This document shows positions 17,825 through 20,707 of a stretch of DNA of 20,707 bases, in pieces. Within the stretch, counting starts at the first letter, position 1. Every line of letters begins with the position of its first letter. This DNA comes from Pleurobrachia bachei (Eukaryota; Ctenophora; Tentaculata; Cydippida; Pleurobrachiidae), in NCBI GenBank assembly GCA_000695325.1, contig AVPN01000071.1, positions 97,322-118,028 of the forward strand, given 5' to 3'. A program made the translations under genes and the position numbers. The notes under the pieces were generated by a model, which saw only the letters and a list, made by a program, of their open reading frames with translations, was not told the origin of the DNA and searched no databases.

Positions 17825-19597
17825 ATGAATGCGGAGGAGATAGCGAGGGTCCAGCGGGATCTGGAGAACACGGTCCCCGGATTAGAATTAATATCAACAT
17901 CATCTCACTCAGTACAAGTTAAAATTAGGTTAGTTATCCAATATCAATATTTAGATCTTTCTCTCTTCTTCTTCTGCGTGATAAAAAAGAAGTGTGAGTT
18001 AAACAATTGGGGGTGTCAGTTGATCCACTATCAAGAACAAATCTCGAACTAATTTCTCCTTCAGGCGAACGGATCACAAGCAGCTCCGACTACTGCTAAT
18101 GTTCCCTGAAGGATACCCATCCAAGTCCATCCTAGTTGAAGTTAAATCACACACCCTACCCGAGAGAGTTATGAAGTTGATAGAAAATATCTCGGAGAAG
18201 GAAGCCAAGAAACTCCAAGGACAGCATCAAGTCATCGCTGTGTGCAAGGTGGTCCGGCAGTTCTTGGATGAGAATATGTTTATAGTGTGTGCTGCTGAGC
18301 TAGATGCGGTTAAAAACAAATTGATGGAGGAGGGGGATGATATCAAGATACGGCAGAAAGCGGGGAGTTTCACTGTTAAGGCATACAAGAATGGATACTT
18401 TATGGCCATCAGACTGAGTATAGATGATGACTATCCCACTGTAGAAGTCAAGTAAGTAACTACTTGATAAAAGGCTATTCACGACGAAACTTTGGTAACT
18501 TCTTTGATACATTAAGGAAGGGCTGAACCTCCAATTATGTAGTAAAAAACCATCAAAGTTTTGTAAACTTACGTTTCTTATTTGCTACAGGATCGAAATG
18601 AAAGAGACGAACTTCCCGAAAGATCTCGCCGAGATGTTTATAAGACAAAGTGTTGAACACGCCAGAAGGTGCATCGTGCCTCCTGCAATCATTAAAAAGG
18701 GGTAAATAACTCAGCTGTTACAATCTGCTATTATGTATAAAGTCAATTTTTACTATCATTCTCGAAAAAAAGATTATGAACTTGTAAAATATTATAATAA
18801 CCCAATATATATATTTTCTTTCAGAGACCCACCATTTAAAGTAAGAGCCTCCATTTTACCTGTAGCAGAATACCTAATACGAGATTGTATCAAATACTAC
18901 CCTGCTGCAAAGTGCTCTATCTGTGAGGAACAGGCTTTTCCTGAGGATCCGGCCAATGTAATTTTGATTCTTTTTAATACTTGATATCCCTTGATTTGCG
19001 ATCGGTACGACGCGATTGCCCCAGTTCCATTAGCTAATAGTGATATCTTATGGCTAAAATGCTTGATACCTACACGCCATGTCCCCAACAGCCATATATT
19101 CCATATCCCAGGTGACCCAGAATGAGAAAAGCCCAGTGTATGTTGAGTATGTGTACTGTTCCCACGTATTCCATCACAAGTGCCTGGATAACTACATGAA
19201 GACACCACCCTTTAAAGGTAACGTCCTCAGGCCCCCTACGGCCTACCGTTCTCAGGGTTGCCCTCTGTTGAGCTGAAGAAGGGGGAATCAAGGAGGAATC
19301 AACGATTCGAGTTTTTTTCAAGTTACCAAAGCTGTATGCCACAGTAGCCATGGTAACAAAAAATGCAGTATCCGACTCATGAAATTCATGTAAATAGCAA
19401 AGGAATCCAACTCAGCGAAATATGAATTATTTCATAATTGTGTTCAATCCTTAGGTGGAAAGAAATGTCCCATTTGTGGTAAACGGATATTTCACGAGAA
19501 GTGGAAGGCTACCCCGGAACTCCTTGAGCAGCGATGGGCCTACAAACAAGCTAAAGACAGGGAATTGGCTGAGGTGTCAGACTTTATGGAAATTTAG
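17825..19597 (+). CDS. RWD-like/RING-finger protein, probable E3 ubiquitin ligase
   Basis: Six exons (17825-17928, 18065-18451, 18591-18701, 18825-18957, 19112-19217, 19455-19597) total 984 nt in perfect phase, encoding 327 aa. Residues about 1-60 (LRLLLMFPEGYPSKSILVEV) resemble an RWD core. A second YP-containing strand pair (DDYPTVEVKIEMKETNFP, about 155-175) suggests a second RWD-like segment. The C-terminus is a RING-H2 finger with Cys231, Cys234, Cys261, His263, His266, Cys269, Cys285 and Cys288 (CSIC, YCSHVFHHKC, CPIC), followed by a charged helix. RWD plus RING proteins are usually E2-binding E3 ligases. The order of two RWD-like parts and a RING recalls FANCL, but the RING sequence does not match it and I cannot name the family. 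Exon 5 could instead start at the AG nine bases later. Confidence 0.88.
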
Positions 19598-19888
19598 GTG
19601 TTATTGAGATATGTGTTACGGGAATATATAATGTGAGCTATATAACATATTTTATTGGTTGTTGCATAGAAATACTTTGTTGTCGTTTCTTTACGGGATT
19701 CACATTTACTATTACATATATCAACTATAAATGCCATTCAAATACATGTTGTTACAGATATCTGATACATGTTGTTACAGATACATCTGATACATATTAA
19801 CATCTCGAACAAGGCAAAACATCTGATAGTACTCAAAACATCTGATATTAAAATATAATACCCAAACCATTATATAGCCAGTGTGATC
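19598..19888. other. Intergenic gap before PDPK1-like gene
   Basis: About 290 AT-rich bp with a short tandem repeat (ACATGTTGTTACAGATA and ATCTGATACAT words, 19744-19796). An acceptor-like CCATTATATAG ends 11 bases before the kinase ATG. No AATAAA signal for the upstream gene was found. Confidence 0.45.
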
Positions 19889-20707
19889 ATGGCTAATCAG
19901 TTTGATGAGCCATTCCTGGCGATGTATAATAAGATACCCCGGAAACAGGTGGCACCCGGTAAAAAGCAGGTAAATATTGGCTGATAACCAGTCACTCATT
20001 GGTTGTTTACTTGTGTCGGTCGGTTCCTGATCATATCATATATCATGCATACCGTATATGATTGCAAACCGTGTTCTATGTTTTCAGGTGGCAGATTTTG
20101 AGTTTCTCCAGACTCTTGGTGAGGGATCCTTCGCTACAGTATTAAAGTGCAGAGAGTTCTCATGACCTGCTATAAAACGATACTTCCACAATCTTTTCCA
20201 TTTATATGTTCCTCGTGCTCCTTTTGTTGCCCAGTGTGCCCCCTCCCGTACAACACATCGCTGGAACCGGTAAATCCGTTTCGAACCGCTCATTTTCGAA
20301 GAAATTTATGCAGTTCCCGGTATTGCATATTTCTTGAGTTGTTTGAAAGGTGATTATTAAAACGTCACTAGAAGTCTTTCAATTTAAAAAAAAAAAAAAA
20401 AATAAAAATATGAAAGGCTCTCCCAGGACCCCACCCCCTAGCTCTGTTAACACCACTCATTTCAGAAACAAATTCAAAAAGAAAAAGTAACAGAACGAGT
20501 GATACGAGAACGAGATATAATCGCCTCTCTTGACCATCCCTTCATCGTTCAGCTCTTCTGCACTTTTCAAACGGAAGCAGATCTCTTCTTATGTCTCACA
20601 ATAGCAGAAAATGGGTGTCTGCATGATTATTTGTTAAAGTACGGGAGTTTCTCTCTTGAGGTCAGCAGATTCTATCTTGCGGAGATGATCGTTGCTATAG
20701 AGTATCT
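19889..20707 (+). CDS. PDPK1: PDPK1-like (PDK1) AGC kinase, 5' part, runs off right edge; N-lobe looks disrupted
   Basis: PDK1 phosphorylates the activation loop of AKT, S6K and other AGC kinases. Exon 1 (19889-19969) encodes 27 residues ending GKKQ. Exon 2 starts at 20088 (ADFEFLQTLGEGSFATVLKCRE) with a canonical glycine loop. The next clear exon starts at 20466 (VTERVIRERDIIASLDHPFI, then LLKYGSFSLEVSRFYLAEMI) and runs off the edge; RERD...LDHPF and KYGSF are strongly PDK1-like. Between them the beta-3 strand with the ATP-anchoring Lys is expected. Exon 2 instead reads LKCREFS, then TGA (20163-20165), with PAIKRYF immediately beyond in the same frame and no usable splice site found. Whether the gene is broken, misassembled or has an exon I missed is open. 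Confidence 0.75.
19981..20033. mobile_element. Partial copy of the USP5-intron MITE
   Basis: ATAACCAGTCAC, ATTGGTTGTTT and TCGGTCGGTTCCTG match the inner and right part of the element at 750-837. The left inverted repeat is missing. It lies in intron 1 of the PDPK1-like gene. Confidence 0.55.
20384..20402. repeat. A-tract in PDPK1-like intron
   Basis: About 17 consecutive A residues, followed by TAAAAATATG. It could be a retrocopy tail or a simple homopolymer; no target duplication was seen around the preceding 250 bp. Confidence 0.6.

Noticed and set aside
20147-20400. SINE or retrocopy with poly-A tail interrupting the kinase gene
   Set aside because: An A-tract is present, but I found no target duplication and no recognisable SINE or gene in the stretch, so I do not call it.

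Overview
The window is animal nuclear DNA. It holds intron-rich, compact genes with GT-AG introns of about 60 to 1,000 bp, and homologues of typical metazoan proteins: USP5, MTHFS, CLEC16A and PDPK1. A 5S rRNA array appears to carry a spliced-leader (SL) RNA gene in every unit. SL trans-splicing together with SL-5S linkage points to one of the animal groups that use it. I favour a ctenophore, with a hydrozoan as the alternative. That placement is inference; no single base proves it.

Layout: positions 1-2712 (minus) hold the first ten coding exons of a USP5-type deubiquitinase that runs off the left edge. Positions 2990-3912 (minus) hold a complete four-exon 5-formyltetrahydrofolate cyclo-ligase (MTHFS). 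Positions 4076-4699 (minus) hold a 207-aa acidic, coiled-coil and RE/RD-rich protein resembling the N-terminal part of the histone pre-mRNA processing factor FLASH (CASP8AP2). A block of about 1.54 kb with the first two MTHFS exons and the whole FLASH-like gene is tandemly duplicated (3398-4940 and 4941-6489). Positions 6830-15240 (minus) are a 19-exon CLEC16A orthologue whose 1,129 codons stay in phase from start to stop, apart from two in-frame stops inside exon 2. Positions 15813-17694 (plus) are a 750-bp tandem array of [SL RNA candidate - 5S rRNA], cut off inside the third 5S gene. Positions 17825-19597 (plus) encode a 327-aa protein with RWD-like segments and a C-terminal RING. Positions 19889-20707 (plus) begin a PDPK1-like kinase that leaves the right edge and whose beta-3 lysine region is abnormal.

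The most interesting system is the SL one. The array supplies a structured RNA of about 120 nt: a leader of about 37 nt ending TTTGAG, a GTAAGC donor, a C(UUCG)G-capped hairpin, an Sm-like CCUUUUGG and a terminal hairpin. The minus-strand genes next to it are head-to-tail, mostly with short gaps (163-581 bp), and several have a 3' splice-site-like AG only 1 to 6 bases before the start codon. Together this suggests a trans-spliced, possibly operon-like cluster beside its own leader-RNA genes. It is a hypothesis that RNA data can test directly.

Mobile DNA is modest: one clean non-autonomous hAT MITE with an 8-bp target duplication, one small palindromic MITE family, one short dispersed repeat in three copies, and several minisatellites. 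I saw no retrovirus-like or Polinton-like element.
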